Shown here: positions 7,420 to 14,723 of the stretch, piece by piece | Layout: every line of letters starts with the position of its first letter | Position numbering within the stretch: position 1 is the stretch's first letter | Assembly: GCA_029240815.1 (NCBI GenBank) | Contig: JARDZO010000038.1 | Coordinates: 1 to 33,263, forward strand | From: Brevibacillus sp. | GTDB lineage: Bacteria > Bacillota > Bacilli > Brevibacillales > Brevibacillaceae | Reading direction: 5' to 3' | DNA: 33,263 nucleotides | The notes under the pieces: generated by a model | Told to the model about the DNA's origin: nothing | What the model saw: only the letters and a program-made list of their open reading frames with translations | Database searches by the model: none | Made by a program: the position numbers and the translations under genes

Positions 7420-8538
7420 TTACTTCACTGGACGGAAGTTGGCGGAGCGAATGACATACTTCCCTACAGCCTGTTGGTTAACGGAATAGCCGATACCTGG
7501 CCCTTCTGGAACAGCCAATTGCCCCGGAGCGATCAGTTCCACACTCGGTTCGATGATGTCCTGATCCCAATATCGGCTCGATGCTGCTGTATCTCCTGGG
7601 ATCGTAAAGTTCGGCAGTGACGTGATGGCGACATTGTGTGCCCGCCCTACACCTGACTCGACCATTCCTCCGCACCACACCGGGATGCCGTGAGACTGGC
7701 ACAGGTCGTGAATACGTTTGGACTCGGTGAGCCCGCCGACACGTCCGATCTTGATATTAATGATACCGCAGCTTCCCAGCTCAATCGCTTTTCTCGCATC
7801 CTCAACGTTATGAATGCTTTCATCGAGACAGATCGGTGTTTTGAGCTGTGCCTGCAGCTTGGCATGATCGATGATATCGTCATGTGCGAGCGGTTGCTCA
7901 ATCATGATCAGCCCGTATTGATCCAGCTCCTTCATAATATCGAGCTGCTCCATCGTATACGCGGAGTTGGCGTCAGCCATCAGTGGAACATCGGCACCGA
8001 AGCGTTCGCGGATTCCCCGAATGACTTGCACATCAAATCCTGGCTTGATTTTGACCTTGATTTTCTTGTAGCCATCCCCGAGAGCACGCTCCACCTTTTG
8101 CAGCACTTCATCGACGGTAGGCTCAATGCCGATACTGATTCCTACATCGATCACCGATTTATTACCGCCAAGTGCCTTTGCCAGCGAGATGCCTTTTTGC
8201 TTGCAGTAAAGATCCCAGATGGCGCCTTCCAATGCAGACTTCGCCATGTTGTTGCGCCGGATCGGAGCGAAGAGGCGGTCCACATCCTCCGGCGTTTCGA
8301 TCGGATGAGAAAGCAGGCGTGGAATCAAAAACTTCTCCAGCATGTACCACACGCTCTCCGTCGTTTCCTCATTGTAAAAAGGATCTGGCATCGCGACACT
8401 CTCTCCATACCCAACTTCACCTTCACCGTGTATGGAAATGAGCAGGAAATCTTTAATCGTGGTACTGCCAAAGCTCGTTTCAAAACGGAAACGGAGCGGC
8501 ATATGTAATTGTTGTACCTCAATGCGTTCGATTTTCAT
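7420..8538 (-). CDS. menC: N-succinylamino acid racemase / o-succinylbenzoate synthase (NSAR/OSBS)
   Basis: A 372-residue enolase-superfamily enzyme. The acid/base lysines are Lys163 (in KVK at 161-163) and Lys263; metal ligands are Asp189 (MADAN), Glu214 (IEQP) and Asp239 (LDES). These numbers coincide with those of the Amycolatopsis NSAR/OSBS, and Arg266, linked to racemase activity in that subfamily, is also present. The C-terminal NFTIPGDTAASSRYW is typical. The enzyme may make o-succinylbenzoate for menaquinone, racemise N-succinyl amino acids, or do both. No other men gene is nearby; an RpiR-type regulator sits directly upstream. An ATG at 8550 overlaps the regulator's stop (ATGA), but the ATG at 8538 has the better-spaced AAGGATGA. 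The coupling suggests one transcript. Confidence 0.9.
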   Translation of the reverse strand: MKIERIEVQQLHMPLRFRFETSFGSTTIKDFLLISIHGEGEVGYGESVAMPDPFYNEETTESVWYMLEKFLIPRLLSHPIETPEDVDRLFAPIRRNNMAKSALEGAIWDLYCKQKGISLAKALGGNKSVIDVGISIGIEPTVDEVLQKVERALGDGYKKIKVKIKPGFDVQVIRGIRERFGADVPLMADANSAYTMEQLDIMKELDQYGLIMIEQPLAHDDIIDHAKLQAQLKTPICLDESIHNVEDARKAIELGSCGIINIKIGRVGGLTESKRIHDLCQSHGIPVWCGGMVESGVGRAHNVAITSLPNFTIPGDTAASSRYWDQDIIEPSVELIAPGQLAVPEGPGIGYSVNQQAVGKYVIRSANFRPVK

Positions 8539-8546
8539 GTGGTGGA

Positions 8547-9425
8547 TCATCCTTTCTCGTCTGTATGGCGAACAAATGGGTAAATTTGTCGGCTGGTTTT
8601 CTCATATTGATCGAGCCGCTCTTGCACCTGTTCCCTGTCTGCGGCTACCACACCGCTCACTAATGTGTTTAACAAGGAAAAAAGGGCGGCCATCCCTACT
8701 AATACCGTAGGTGCTGGTACTGTGACCTTTAGCAGCTGGTCGGCAATCGGCCCGAGTGGAGACAGCTCATTATCGGTGATTCCCAGCACGACTGCCCCTT
8801 TTTCCTTGGCCGCTTGGGCAAACTGAATCGTCTCGTTGACATAGCGTGGAAATGAGAATGCGATGACCAGACAAGAAGAATTCAGCTGTGTGAGCAAATA
8901 GTTAGCATCGTCAATCGGGCCATTGTACAGATGGACGTTGCCTTTTACGACATTCAGTGCAAAGGCAAGCCAGTGAGCCGGAGCATGAGAGCTGCGGAAT
9001 CCCACCACCACAATCTGTTTGGCAGCAAGAATGGCCGCGACTGCTCGTTCCAGCTTTTCTTTGCCCAAATCCGTTAACGTCTGCTGGATCGTGGCAAAAT
9101 CTTGTTCCATGTGAAAAGCAATCAGATCCTCTTGTCCCTGGAGCTCATCGGCAGCGTCCCGTAAATGACTAAGGGTCTGCTCCTGCGGTGGACGGTCGAT
9201 GAGCGAACGGCGCAATTCATTTTGCAACTCGCTGTAGCCCGAGTAAGAGAGGGCGTAGCATAATCGGATGATTGTTGTTTCACTTGTCCCACTCAATGCT
9301 CCTACGACTTTGGCAGGATGCAGGGCAACTTCCTTTGGCTCTTCCAAGATAAACTTGGCTGCCAGTTTTTGCTGGTTTGTCAATTGAGGAAAGTATTTAC
9401 GGATTCGTTCCTGGACGTCTTCCAT
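8547..9425 (-). CDS. MurR/RpiR-family transcriptional regulator
   Basis: A 292-residue regulator with an N-terminal HTH_6 domain (about 1-80; the HTH is seen in LSGTSETTIIRLCYALSYSG) and a C-terminal SIS domain (about 125-260; IVVVGFRSSHAPAHWLAF and AKEKGAVVLGITDN). SIS domains bind phosphosugars or related ligands and switch DNA binding. It lies immediately upstream of the racemase gene, with its stop codon touching that gene's start region, so it probably controls its own operon. AAAGG is the nearest ribosome binding site, 12 bases from the ATG. Repeated elements lie in the promoter region at 9457-9531. The ligand is unknown, and pairing with an N-acyl amino acid racemase rather than a sugar gene is unusual. 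Confidence 0.9.
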   Translation of the reverse strand: MEDVQERIRKYFPQLTNQQKLAAKFILEEPKEVALHPAKVVGALSGTSETTIIRLCYALSYSGYSELQNELRRSLIDRPPQEQTLSHLRDAADELQGQEDLIAFHMEQDFATIQQTLTDLGKEKLERAVAAILAAKQIVVVGFRSSHAPAHWLAFALNVVKGNVHLYNGPIDDANYLLTQLNSSCLVIAFSFPRYVNETIQFAQAAKEKGAVVLGITDNELSPLGPIADQLLKVTVPAPTVLVGMAALFSLLNTLVSGVVAADREQVQERLDQYEKTSRQIYPFVRHTDEKG

Positions 9426-9456
9426 ATGGCTAATTGGCCTTTCTCCCCTTTTCTGA

Positions 9457-9531
9457 AGTATAAACTTTACTTTTTACTAAATATTGCAGTATAGCCTTAC
9501 TTGAAAGTATAGTCTCCTTTTTCTAAATATT
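9457..9531 (-). repeat. Repeated AGTATA elements upstream of the RpiR-type gene
   Basis: Two copies of a 26-29 bp element (9457-9485 and 9506-9531) begin AGTATA and end CTAAATATT, and a shorter middle copy (AGTATAGCCTTACTT) starts at 9488. On the transcribed strand each copy contains a TATACT, a -10-like hexamer, and copies 1 and 2 form AAGTA-N6/7-TACT half-site pairs. The array fits operators for the adjacent regulator, overlapping its promoter. Confidence 0.5.
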
Positions 9532-9549
9532 CAATGCTAGCTTTTACGT

Positions 9550-9580
9550 AAAAAAACCTCTCTTCCGTTACGAAGAGAGG
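9550..9580 (-). terminator. Rho-independent terminator of codY
   Basis: On the minus strand CCTCTCTTC pairs with GAAGAGAGG around a short loop, followed by seven T. It lies about 20 bp past the codY stop codon. Confidence 0.92.
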
Positions 9581-9602
9581 CTCCATCCATCGTTCAAACG
9601 AT

Positions 9603-10379
9603 TTAAGACGTTTTCCATTTCGCCAGCTCGGAAGGGAATTTATCATTCAGGACCTTGATGTAGGTACCTTTCATGCCCAACGAACGCGATTCCAATACAC
9701 CGGCACTCGCCAGCTTGCGCAAAGCATTGACGATGACCGAGCGAGTGAGACCTGCTTGATCAGCCAATTGACTTGCGACCAGCAATCCTTCTCTCGCATC
9801 CAGTTGCTCCATGATTTTTTCGATCGCGATCTGCTCACTGTAGGAAAGAGAAGAGAGCGCAATCTTGGCGAAAGTTTTGTCACGCACTTCATTTTCGATC
9901 TGCTCCGTACGTTGACGAACGATTTTCATCCCAATGACCGTAGCGCCAATTTCACCCAGAATCAGATCTTCCGTTTCAAATTGTCCGTACGCGCGGAGCA
10001 AGACCAACGTGCCCAAACGGCTTCCTCCTGCATGGATCGGCACGACTGTCGTCATCATCTGCGGGAACAGCGAGCTCATTTCAGCCGGCACCATGCTGTA
10101 CGGGCTATTGATTGGCTCGTTTGCCAGCGTTTTATTGACTTCCAACAGCTTCTGATGGATACCATTCTGAATGGAGTTTGAGGAGCGTCCGTCTTCATTC
10201 AGCGCGATTTCTTGATTCAAGCCACTTCCGAGTATGTTACCGTCAGCCGTAATAATGTACACATTTGCTGCAATGACTTCGGACAAGAGTCGAGCGAGGT
10301 CTTGATAACCAACTCCGCTGCCTCCCATTGTTTTTTGCAGCATCACGTTAATTTTTCTGGTTTTTTCTAGTAAATTCAT
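9603..10379 (-). CDS. codY: CodY global transcriptional repressor (divergent effector domain)
   Basis: CodY senses branched-chain amino acids and GTP and represses stationary-phase genes. This 258-residue protein has the usual N-terminal GAF-like domain (MNLLEKTRKINVMLQ), the linker IALSSLSYSEQIAIEKI and a fully conserved winged HTH at about 202-240 (LTRSVIVNALRKL, ESRSLGMKGTYIKVLN). The segment around residues 59-80, which in B. subtilis supplies the effector-contacting Arg61, Met62, Met65 and Phe71, has no such RM-KM-RxFP pattern here, and the later F98/V100 positions read Val and Ala. Ligand response may therefore differ. The ATG at 10379 has AAGGAGG nine bases upstream. A CodY box lies in the promoter region. 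The gene is not beside hslUV genes, its place in B. subtilis. Confidence 0.93.
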   Translation of the reverse strand: MNLLEKTRKINVMLQKTMGGSGVGYQDLARLLSEVIAANVYIITADGNILGSGLNQEIALNEDGRSSNSIQNGIHQKLLEVNKTLANEPINSPYSMVPAEMSSLFPQMMTTVVPIHAGGSRLGTLVLLRAYGQFETEDLILGEIGATVIGMKIVRQRTEQIENEVRDKTFAKIALSSLSYSEQIAIEKIMEQLDAREGLLVASQLADQAGLTRSVIVNALRKLASAGVLESRSLGMKGTYIKVLNDKFPSELAKWKTS

Positions 10380-10414
10380 CAATCATTTCCTCCTTGGATT
10401 CTTCATGGTCACAG

Positions 10415-10429
10415 TATTGTCAGAAAAAT
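10415..10429 (-). promoter_or_regulatory. CodY box upstream of codY
   Basis: On the minus strand ATTTTTCTGACAATA differs from the CodY consensus AATTTTCWGAAAATT at three of 15 positions and ends about 35 bp before the codY start codon. Autoregulation is the natural reading. The promoter itself is unclear. Confidence 0.55.
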
Positions 10430-10597
10430 CCAGGCCTATACATGCAAATCAAAAAATTAGAAAGACACTTGCTGGACTGTTTCCTGAAACTGTAAATCCA
10501 TCAAGATGTACTAGGAATTTAGGTCGATGCCCGGACACCAATTGTCTATCCACCAATATCATATAGGGAAGATGAAACGTGATTAGGAGGGGAAATA

Positions 10598-10684
10598 ATG
10601 AGCCTATTTAATGGTGGAGATGGGATTGCGTTGATCCTCGTCTTGTTTATTCTGCTGGTGATCGTCAGTGTAGCTTGCGATTAA
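10598..10684 (+). CDS. YjcZ-like small sporulation peptide
   Basis: A 28-residue peptide, MSLFNGGDGIALILVLFILL followed by VIVSVACD. A glycine-containing start and one hydrophobic helix rich in Leu, Ile and Val match the YjcZ/YtzL-type peptides of Bacillales, in which FALIVVLFILLIIVG is the hallmark. Such peptides are usually made during sporulation and sit in a membrane; their function is not settled. A strong site, AGGAGGGGAAATA, precedes the ATG. The gene stands alone with its own terminator. The Cys two residues from the end is unusual. Confidence 0.8.
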   Translation: MSLFNGGDGIALILVLFILLVIVSVACD

Positions 10685-10700
10685 TTTCATTTTTTAAAAG

Positions 10701-10740
10701 AAAAAAACTGCCTGTACATAAGCTACAGGCAGTTTTTTTT
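10701..10740. terminator. Bidirectional Rho-independent terminator
   Basis: AAACTGCCTGTA pairs with TACAGGCAGTTT around an 8-nt loop, flanked by A and T runs. It separates the YjcZ-like gene and convergent spo0M. Confidence 0.93.
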
Positions 10741-10745
10741 GGTGC

Positions 10746-11525
10746 TTAGGAACGAATCTGTTTGCGGATCAGCTCTTCGATAGAGTCTGCTATGACGCTG
10801 GTCGGGCGATTCAGGTCATCCATGTCCAGACGGAAGCGCACATAGCGTTCGTCCAGATTAAATGCTTCTTCAAATGCTCCCAAGAAGCCACGGGCACGTT
10901 TGTCCAGCTCCATCAATACCTCCACACTATCCTCGCGGAGGAAGAAGACTACTTCCAGCTCTTCCACACGACTGCGGTAAGGACCCGTCGGCCGGAATTC
11001 AAATTCCTGCACGAACGGATGGGTTTTTCCCAAGTGACGGTTGTATTCACAATCCACCTTGTACAATTGAAATCCGATCTGCTGTACCGCATCCAGTACT
11101 TTCGCCATCAATGGATGTAGCCGCACTTCAATAAAGTCAGAATCACCAGGGTCAATCGCGTTTTTGATATCCAGCCCCGTCCGCAAGTAGACTGGCTGGC
11201 GTCCCATTGTCAACGGCGTCTCATAAGGGAGCTGGAAAGCGAATGGGAGCACCTTGTGTTCCTTGGGCAGCAAGACGATCGGTTCCGTCAGACGATGCTT
11301 GATCAGGGTGCATTCTTCTTTTACCTTGCTGTCATTCGTTTCCCGTTCATAATGGGTGATTACATACATGTATATCTCGTCGATCTCCTGGGCCACGTCT
11401 CCTCCGGTAAGATGCACCTCACCAGATAGTACTTCCCCGGGTATAAGAGAATCCTGCTCCAATCGTGTATCCACTTGCGCAGAACCAATTCCCACGCTGG
11501 CCAACAGTTTTTTGAACATCGACAT
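10746..11525 (-). CDS. spo0M: Sporulation-control protein Spo0M
   Basis: A 259-residue member of the Spo0M family, cytoplasmic proteins with an arrestin-like beta-sandwich fold that affect sporulation onset. The N-terminus MSMFKKLLASVGIGSAQVDT, the PGEVLSGEVHLTGG strand pair and the LPFAFQLPYETP segment are typical, as is an acidic, Asp-rich C-terminal part. Length equals that of B. subtilis Spo0M. The ATG at 11525 follows AAAGGAGAGAG. The ytrH-ytrI pair lies 60 bp upstream on the same strand, with no clear terminator between, so co-transcription is possible. Confidence 0.94.
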   Translation of the reverse strand: MSMFKKLLASVGIGSAQVDTRLEQDSLIPGEVLSGEVHLTGGDVAQEIDEIYMYVITHYERETNDSKVKEECTLIKHRLTEPIVLLPKEHKVLPFAFQLPYETPLTMGRQPVYLRTGLDIKNAIDPGDSDFIEVRLHPLMAKVLDAVQQIGFQLYKVDCEYNRHLGKTHPFVQEFEFRPTGPYRSRVEELEVVFFLREDSVEVLMELDKRARGFLGAFEEAFNLDERYVRFRLDMDDLNRPTSVIADSIEELIRKQIRS

Positions 11526-11584
11526 GTACTCACTCTCTCCTTTACGATGACCCTGTTGATCCTGTTATTCAGTCCACAGAGTGT

Positions 11585-12118
11585 TTATGTAGGAGTATAC
11601 GGATGAAGAAAAAGAAAGTTTCGGGCAACCTTTTTTAACACATCATCTTTTTTCACCTCAGCCGATACGAACAAATGCAAGGTACGACCAATGACAACGG
11701 TCTTGACCCTGACCTCTACCATGGTCCGATCAGGGAGGACGTATTCGCGGCGTCTCAGCATCTCGTGCAGAACCTGATGCACCTCAGCAACCTGTTCGAC
11801 TTTTTTCCCTTTCAATGAAGAGAGATCCTTTACCATCCATTCGACCACCTGTACCTCGATTGTAGGATGGGGCTTGGGGTCGAGTACGGTGACACGTACC
11901 TCCTCGATGCCGGTTGTCTGTTTTCTGCGCGATACATTCTGACTTTTCTTCAGCTCCAGATTCTCTTCGTATAGCTTTTTATTTTGAAACTCCAAACTCT
12001 GCTTTACCAGCATCATTTCTTCCATTTCCTTGCCATACAAAAAGAGTACAGCGGCTCCGCCCAAAAGGATTCCGATGACCCAAATGGCAATGTACCGTTT
12101 CCAATGCTGTCTGCTCAT
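11585..12118 (-). CDS. ytrI: Sporulation membrane protein YtrI
   Basis: A 177-residue protein with one N-terminal membrane helix (YIAIWVIGILLGGAAVLFLY, about residues 9-28), a coiled-coil stretch (MEEMMLVKQSLEFQNKKLYE and on to about 60) and a C-terminal globular domain. This architecture, together with YtrH directly upstream, identifies YtrI, a mother-cell protein needed for efficient sporulation in B. subtilis. The ATG at 12118 overlaps the ytrH stop codon in an ATGA, implying translational coupling. A TTG-type extension 21 bp upstream is less likely. No sigma-E promoter could be recognised with confidence. Confidence 0.88.
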   Translation of the reverse strand: MSRQHWKRYIAIWVIGILLGGAAVLFLYGKEMEEMMLVKQSLEFQNKKLYEENLELKKSQNVSRRKQTTGIEEVRVTVLDPKPHPTIEVQVVEWMVKDLSSLKGKKVEQVAEVHQVLHEMLRRREYVLPDRTMVEVRVKTVVIGRTLHLFVSAEVKKDDVLKKVARNFLFLHPYTPT

Positions 12119-12426
12119 GACCGCACCTGTACCAGCCACTGGACACAGATCGTCCCGATGTGCGCTCCCAGAAAGGCAACTACGATCATCACCAATTGCT
12201 TGAAGACGGGCGAGAAATTCCCCATCAATATCTTTTCAATTTGTAAAAAGGAATCAAATGTCCCACCCAGCGCGCCGACGAGTCCCCATATCTTCAATTG
12301 ATCGGCTAATTGAGCCATGGACAAGAGTGGTGGTTTGTCCGTTAGAAATGCTCCCAGTCCACCAGAGAGCGACCCTCCCACCACAATGCCGTACGCCACG
12401 AAAAATGTCAGAATGACTTGTGCCAT
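12115..12426 (-). CDS. ytrH: Sporulation membrane protein YtrH
   Basis: A 103-residue hydrophobic protein with about three membrane segments: VILTFFVAYGIVVGGSLSGG, a central glycine-rich helix (WGLVGALGGTF) and LVMIVVAFLGAHIGTICVQW. It matches the YtrH family, co-transcribed with ytrI under sigma E in B. subtilis and required for normal spore formation. GGGAGGATGG precedes the ATG at 12426. A terminator upstream at 12516-12550 separates it from the two small genes further up, so it needs its own promoter. Confidence 0.9.
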   Translation of the reverse strand: MAQVILTFFVAYGIVVGGSLSGGLGAFLTDKPPLLSMAQLADQLKIWGLVGALGGTFDSFLQIEKILMGNFSPVFKQLVMIVVAFLGAHIGTICVQWLVQVRS

Positions 12427-12515
12427 ACCAAATCCATCCTCCCGACTACGAGAGATTATTGTTTATCCCTACGCGGCTTGTCTGATTTTTATGTATCGTG
12501 CGACCTCGATCGGTA

Positions 12516-12550
12516 CGAAAAAAACAACGGCATGCCACCTCGCATGCCGT
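12516..12550 (-). terminator. Rho-independent terminator
   Basis: ACGGCATGC pairs perfectly with GCATGCCGT around a 6-nt loop, followed on the minus strand by a T-rich tract. It ends the small two-gene unit at 12560-13007. Confidence 0.88.
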
Positions 12551-12559
12551 CCTCCCCGA

Positions 12560-12784
12560 TTATTTTCTTTTCTTCCTCAGTCTGCTCAGTCTTCTTTCAA
12601 TTCGAGGAGAATGCTGGACCATCTGATCCATAAACAAGTTGACCATGCTCGGATTTCTCAACATTTGTTTAAACACATCCGGATTTTCCCGAAACCATTG
12701 CTCATTGGCTTTCACCCATGCCTTGAACCCATCGTTTGACTTGTAATATTTGTTTAAGCGTCGAACGGATCGATACGCACCCAT
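12560..12784 (-). CDS. Small basic protein of unknown function
   Basis: A 74-residue basic, helical, soluble protein (MGAYRSVRRLNKYYKSNDGF at the start, RIERRLSRLRKKRK at the end). I do not recognise the family. The ATG at 12784 is one base after the stop of the gene upstream and is served by AAGGG inside that gene's last codons. An earlier ATG at 12802 overlaps the upstream gene and has no ribosome binding site. The middle (WFRENPDVFKQMLRNPSM) looks like a helical repeat around PDVFKQ. Placement next to ytrHI hints at a spore-related role, but the terminator between them argues for independent transcription. Confidence 0.7.
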   Translation of the reverse strand: MGAYRSVRRLNKYYKSNDGFKAWVKANEQWFRENPDVFKQMLRNPSMVNLFMDQMVQHSPRIERRLSRLRKKRK

Positions 12785-12785
12785 C

Positions 12786-13007
12786 TTAATCAATCCCTTC
12801 ATCAAAGAATATAGAGAGGAGAAAGATGATCAGTACGATCCAGATCACCACTTCAAAGCCATCTTGGTTAAAAAAACCATTCAAGTCTATCCCCCCTTTG
12901 ATCAGCCAAGCGACTTGCCCATCAGGCGTACCGCCCATGGTGCCCTTCTTTATAGGTATATGTCGCGGGATCGTCATTGGATTGGACCATCGCCTGCTGG
13001 CTCTCAT
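12786..13007 (-). CDS. Small single-span membrane protein of unknown function
   Basis: A 73-residue protein with a basic N-terminal half and one C-terminal membrane helix (VVIWIVLIIFLLSIFF) ending in DEGID. The ATG at 13007 is chosen because AGGAGCGGAAA lies directly upstream. It is the first gene of a two-gene unit with the basic protein that follows, one base apart. I do not recognise the family. A C-terminal helix with a short acidic tail suggests a tail-anchored membrane peptide with its N-terminus in the cytoplasm; this is inference. Confidence 0.65.
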   Translation of the reverse strand: MRASRRWSNPMTIPRHIPIKKGTMGGTPDGQVAWLIKGGIDLNGFFNQDGFEVVIWIVLIIFLLSIFFDEGID

Positions 13008-13091
13008 TTTCCGCTCCTGCCCAATTGGGTGCATAGATCCACTCGTCTTTCACTCATACTAATCCAGAGATGAACAAAAGAGGAGACGATC

Positions 13092-14339
13092 ATGGAAGCC
13101 TCGACTGGTTCACTATGGCGCAACAAACCGTATCTATTGCTGTTGCTACTCGTTTTTTTCATGCACCTAGCCTCGTATCTGGTCATCCCCGTCTTTCCTA
13201 TTTTTCTGGAAAAGGCGCGTACACTCTCGCTCTCCCAAGTAGGGTTAGTGTTAGGTGCAGGCAGCATCACTTATCAGATCGGCAGCTTGCTGGGAGGGCC
13301 GATGTCCGACCGCTTTGGCAGACGCAGCATCATCACGATTGGGGCTCTGCTGCAAGGCAGCGCAATGCTCGGCTATCATTACGCTTTCACGTATTGGTTA
13401 TTTCTCTTGTTTTCGGCAGTCAATGGGCTGGGGCTCGGCTTGCTTGCCCCCACGATCAAAGCCATGATTGCAGATGAAGTCCATTCTGACCAGCGAACGG
13501 CTGCTTTTTCGTGGCGCGGGATCCTCGCCCATTCCGGCATTATCGTGGCAGGCGTCGTCATCGCATGGATGACCTCGCTCGGACAACAGCCATTCCTACT
13601 GGCGGCACTCGTTTTTGGCTCACTGGCCGCACTCACCCGATTCAGCCTGCCCGATGATCGCTGTGTCGGACCCGACTGTCAGCGGACACCGCTCTCGGAG
13701 TACAAGAATATCTTGACCCACCGCAGCTTTCTGTTTTTTTCCCTGATTACATTGCTGATCTGGGCGCTCTACGCTCAGTTCGCCCTGATCTTGCCACTCC
13801 GAGGCGAGCATGTACTCCATTCCGCCACGATGATCGGACTGATTTGGACGATTAATTCCATAAGTGTCGTATTGTTGCAGGGGGGTATTTCCCGCTTTGT
13901 CCTGCAACGGATTAATCCCTATCTGTCTCTCGCTGTTGGCACGACACTTCTGGGTACGGGGCTGACGGTGATGGGCTGGGCAGAGCAATTTCTTACATTG
14001 AGTGGCGCCGCCATCCTGTTCATTCTGGGAGAAATGCTGTTTATGCCTGTACAAGATAGTCTCGTTACCCACTTCGCTAAAGAGGACTGGCTTGGTGCGT
14101 ATTTCGGTTTCTCCAATTTTGTCTCGGGGATCGGAACAGCTATTGGTACTAGCCTCGGTGGACTTATGGTGGAAAAGCTGGGGGGTGTAGGCAGCCCGTA
14201 TCCTTGGATCGCGTACGGTGTGATTACCTTGTTCGTTACAGCCATTCTCGGCTTGTTCGCCATTTACGCGATGGCACGCTACAAACAAGATGCGCGAAAC
14301 AAATTGACCGGTGCGGGGAAAAAGGAGGGAGCCACATGA
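13092..14339 (+). CDS. MFS transporter (DHA1-like)
   Basis: A 415-residue, twelve-helix MFS protein. Motif A is intact (GGPMSDRFGRRS) after helix 2, and LGLGLLAPTIKAMIAD and the central loop fit drug:H+ antiporter-1 type exporters such as MdtH or YfiS. The loop between helices 6 and 7 carries a Cys pair (DDRCVGPDCQ). The substrate is unknown. GAGGAGACGATC precedes the ATG. The stop overlaps the start of a small ORF (ATGA), so at least two genes share the transcript. Confidence 0.92.
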   Translation: MEASTGSLWRNKPYLLLLLLVFFMHLASYLVIPVFPIFLEKARTLSLSQVGLVLGAGSITYQIGSLLGGPMSDRFGRRSIITIGALLQGSAMLGYHYAFTYWLFLLFSAVNGLGLGLLAPTIKAMIADEVHSDQRTAAFSWRGILAHSGIIVAGVVIAWMTSLGQQPFLLAALVFGSLAALTRFSLPDDRCVGPDCQRTPLSEYKNILTHRSFLFFSLITLLIWALYAQFALILPLRGEHVLHSATMIGLIWTINSISVVLLQGGISRFVLQRINPYLSLAVGTTLLGTGLTVMGWAEQFLTLSGAAILFILGEMLFMPVQDSLVTHFAKEDWLGAYFGFSNFVSGIGTAIGTSLGGLMVEKLGGVGSPYPWIAYGVITLFVTAILGLFAIYAMARYKQDARNKLTGAGKKEGAT

Positions 14340-14482
14340 GGAAAGATGTACAGATACAATCACCACAAACAAGAGAGACTAAGAGATTGCCTTTGTCCTC
14401 CTTATTGATCCAATTGGAAGACATGGCCAGCATACGGCATCAACCAAGACAAGCAAAATCCAGCTGGGATTCATGGCTGTAA
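14336..14482 (+). CDS. Small hydrophilic protein, coupled to the MFS gene
   Basis: A 48-residue ORF, MRKDVQIQSPQTRETKRLPL at the start and SSWDSWL at the end. Its ATG overlaps the MFS stop codon and has a near-perfect ribosome binding site, AAGGAGGGAGCC, which supports real translation. There is no membrane helix or known motif; it is basic, rich in Gln, Ser and Arg, with two Trp near the end. The function is unknown. Confidence 0.6.
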   Translation: MRKDVQIQSPQTRETKRLPLSSLLIQLEDMASIRHQPRQAKSSWDSWL

Positions 14483-14497
14483 GGAAAGGAGACTTCA

Positions 14498-14632
14498 ATG
14501 AACAAGCAGAAACAGAACGGTTCATCCCCTGATCAAAATACCGAACGAAATCACCAACCTGATGAAGTAAAAAACGACGCACCTGGCTACGGCGATAAAA
14601 AACTGGAAGGTCCGAATCGCCCTTCCACATAA
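14498..14632 (+). CDS. Small hydrophilic protein, possibly spore-related
   Basis: A 44-residue, strongly hydrophilic ORF (MNKQKQNGSSPDQNTERNHQ; ends KKLEGPNRPST). AAAGGAGACTTCA precedes the ATG at 14498. It is rich in Asn, Gln, Pro and Lys and has no hydrophobic core, like minor small acid-soluble spore proteins, but I cannot assign it to a named family. It follows the 48-residue ORF by 15 bp and ends just before a terminator, so it closes the MFS operon. Confidence 0.6.
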   Translation: MNKQKQNGSSPDQNTERNHQPDEVKNDAPGYGDKKLEGPNRPST

Positions 14633-14642
14633 AATGAGGTAG

Positions 14643-14673
14643 GGAGTATTCGCCTGCGCGAATGCTCCTTTTT
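14643..14673 (+). terminator. Rho-independent terminator of the MFS operon
   Basis: GGAGTATTCGC pairs with GCGAATGCTCC (one wobble) around CTGC, followed by five T. Confidence 0.9.
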
Positions 14674-14723
14674 CACCATCCATACATGGAACGCTTAATT
14701 TTCGACAATATTCGGATATTTTC

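Noticed and set aside
7150..7420. Structured RNA or T-box-like riboswitch between the MFS and racemase genes
   Set aside because: The CCAAGGCC/GGCCTTGG and CTCAT/ATGAG pairings caught the eye, but the same bases encode a clear helix-turn-helix in one frame, no T-box core is present, and the terminator belongs to the racemase gene.
7690..8508. 272-residue plus-strand ORF
   Set aside because: It is antisense to the racemase gene, has no ribosome binding site and no recognisable motif; long antisense frames are common in this codon usage.
13620..14372. 250-residue minus-strand ORF
   Set aside because: It is a shadow of the MFS gene with a composition unlike real proteins and no ribosome binding site.
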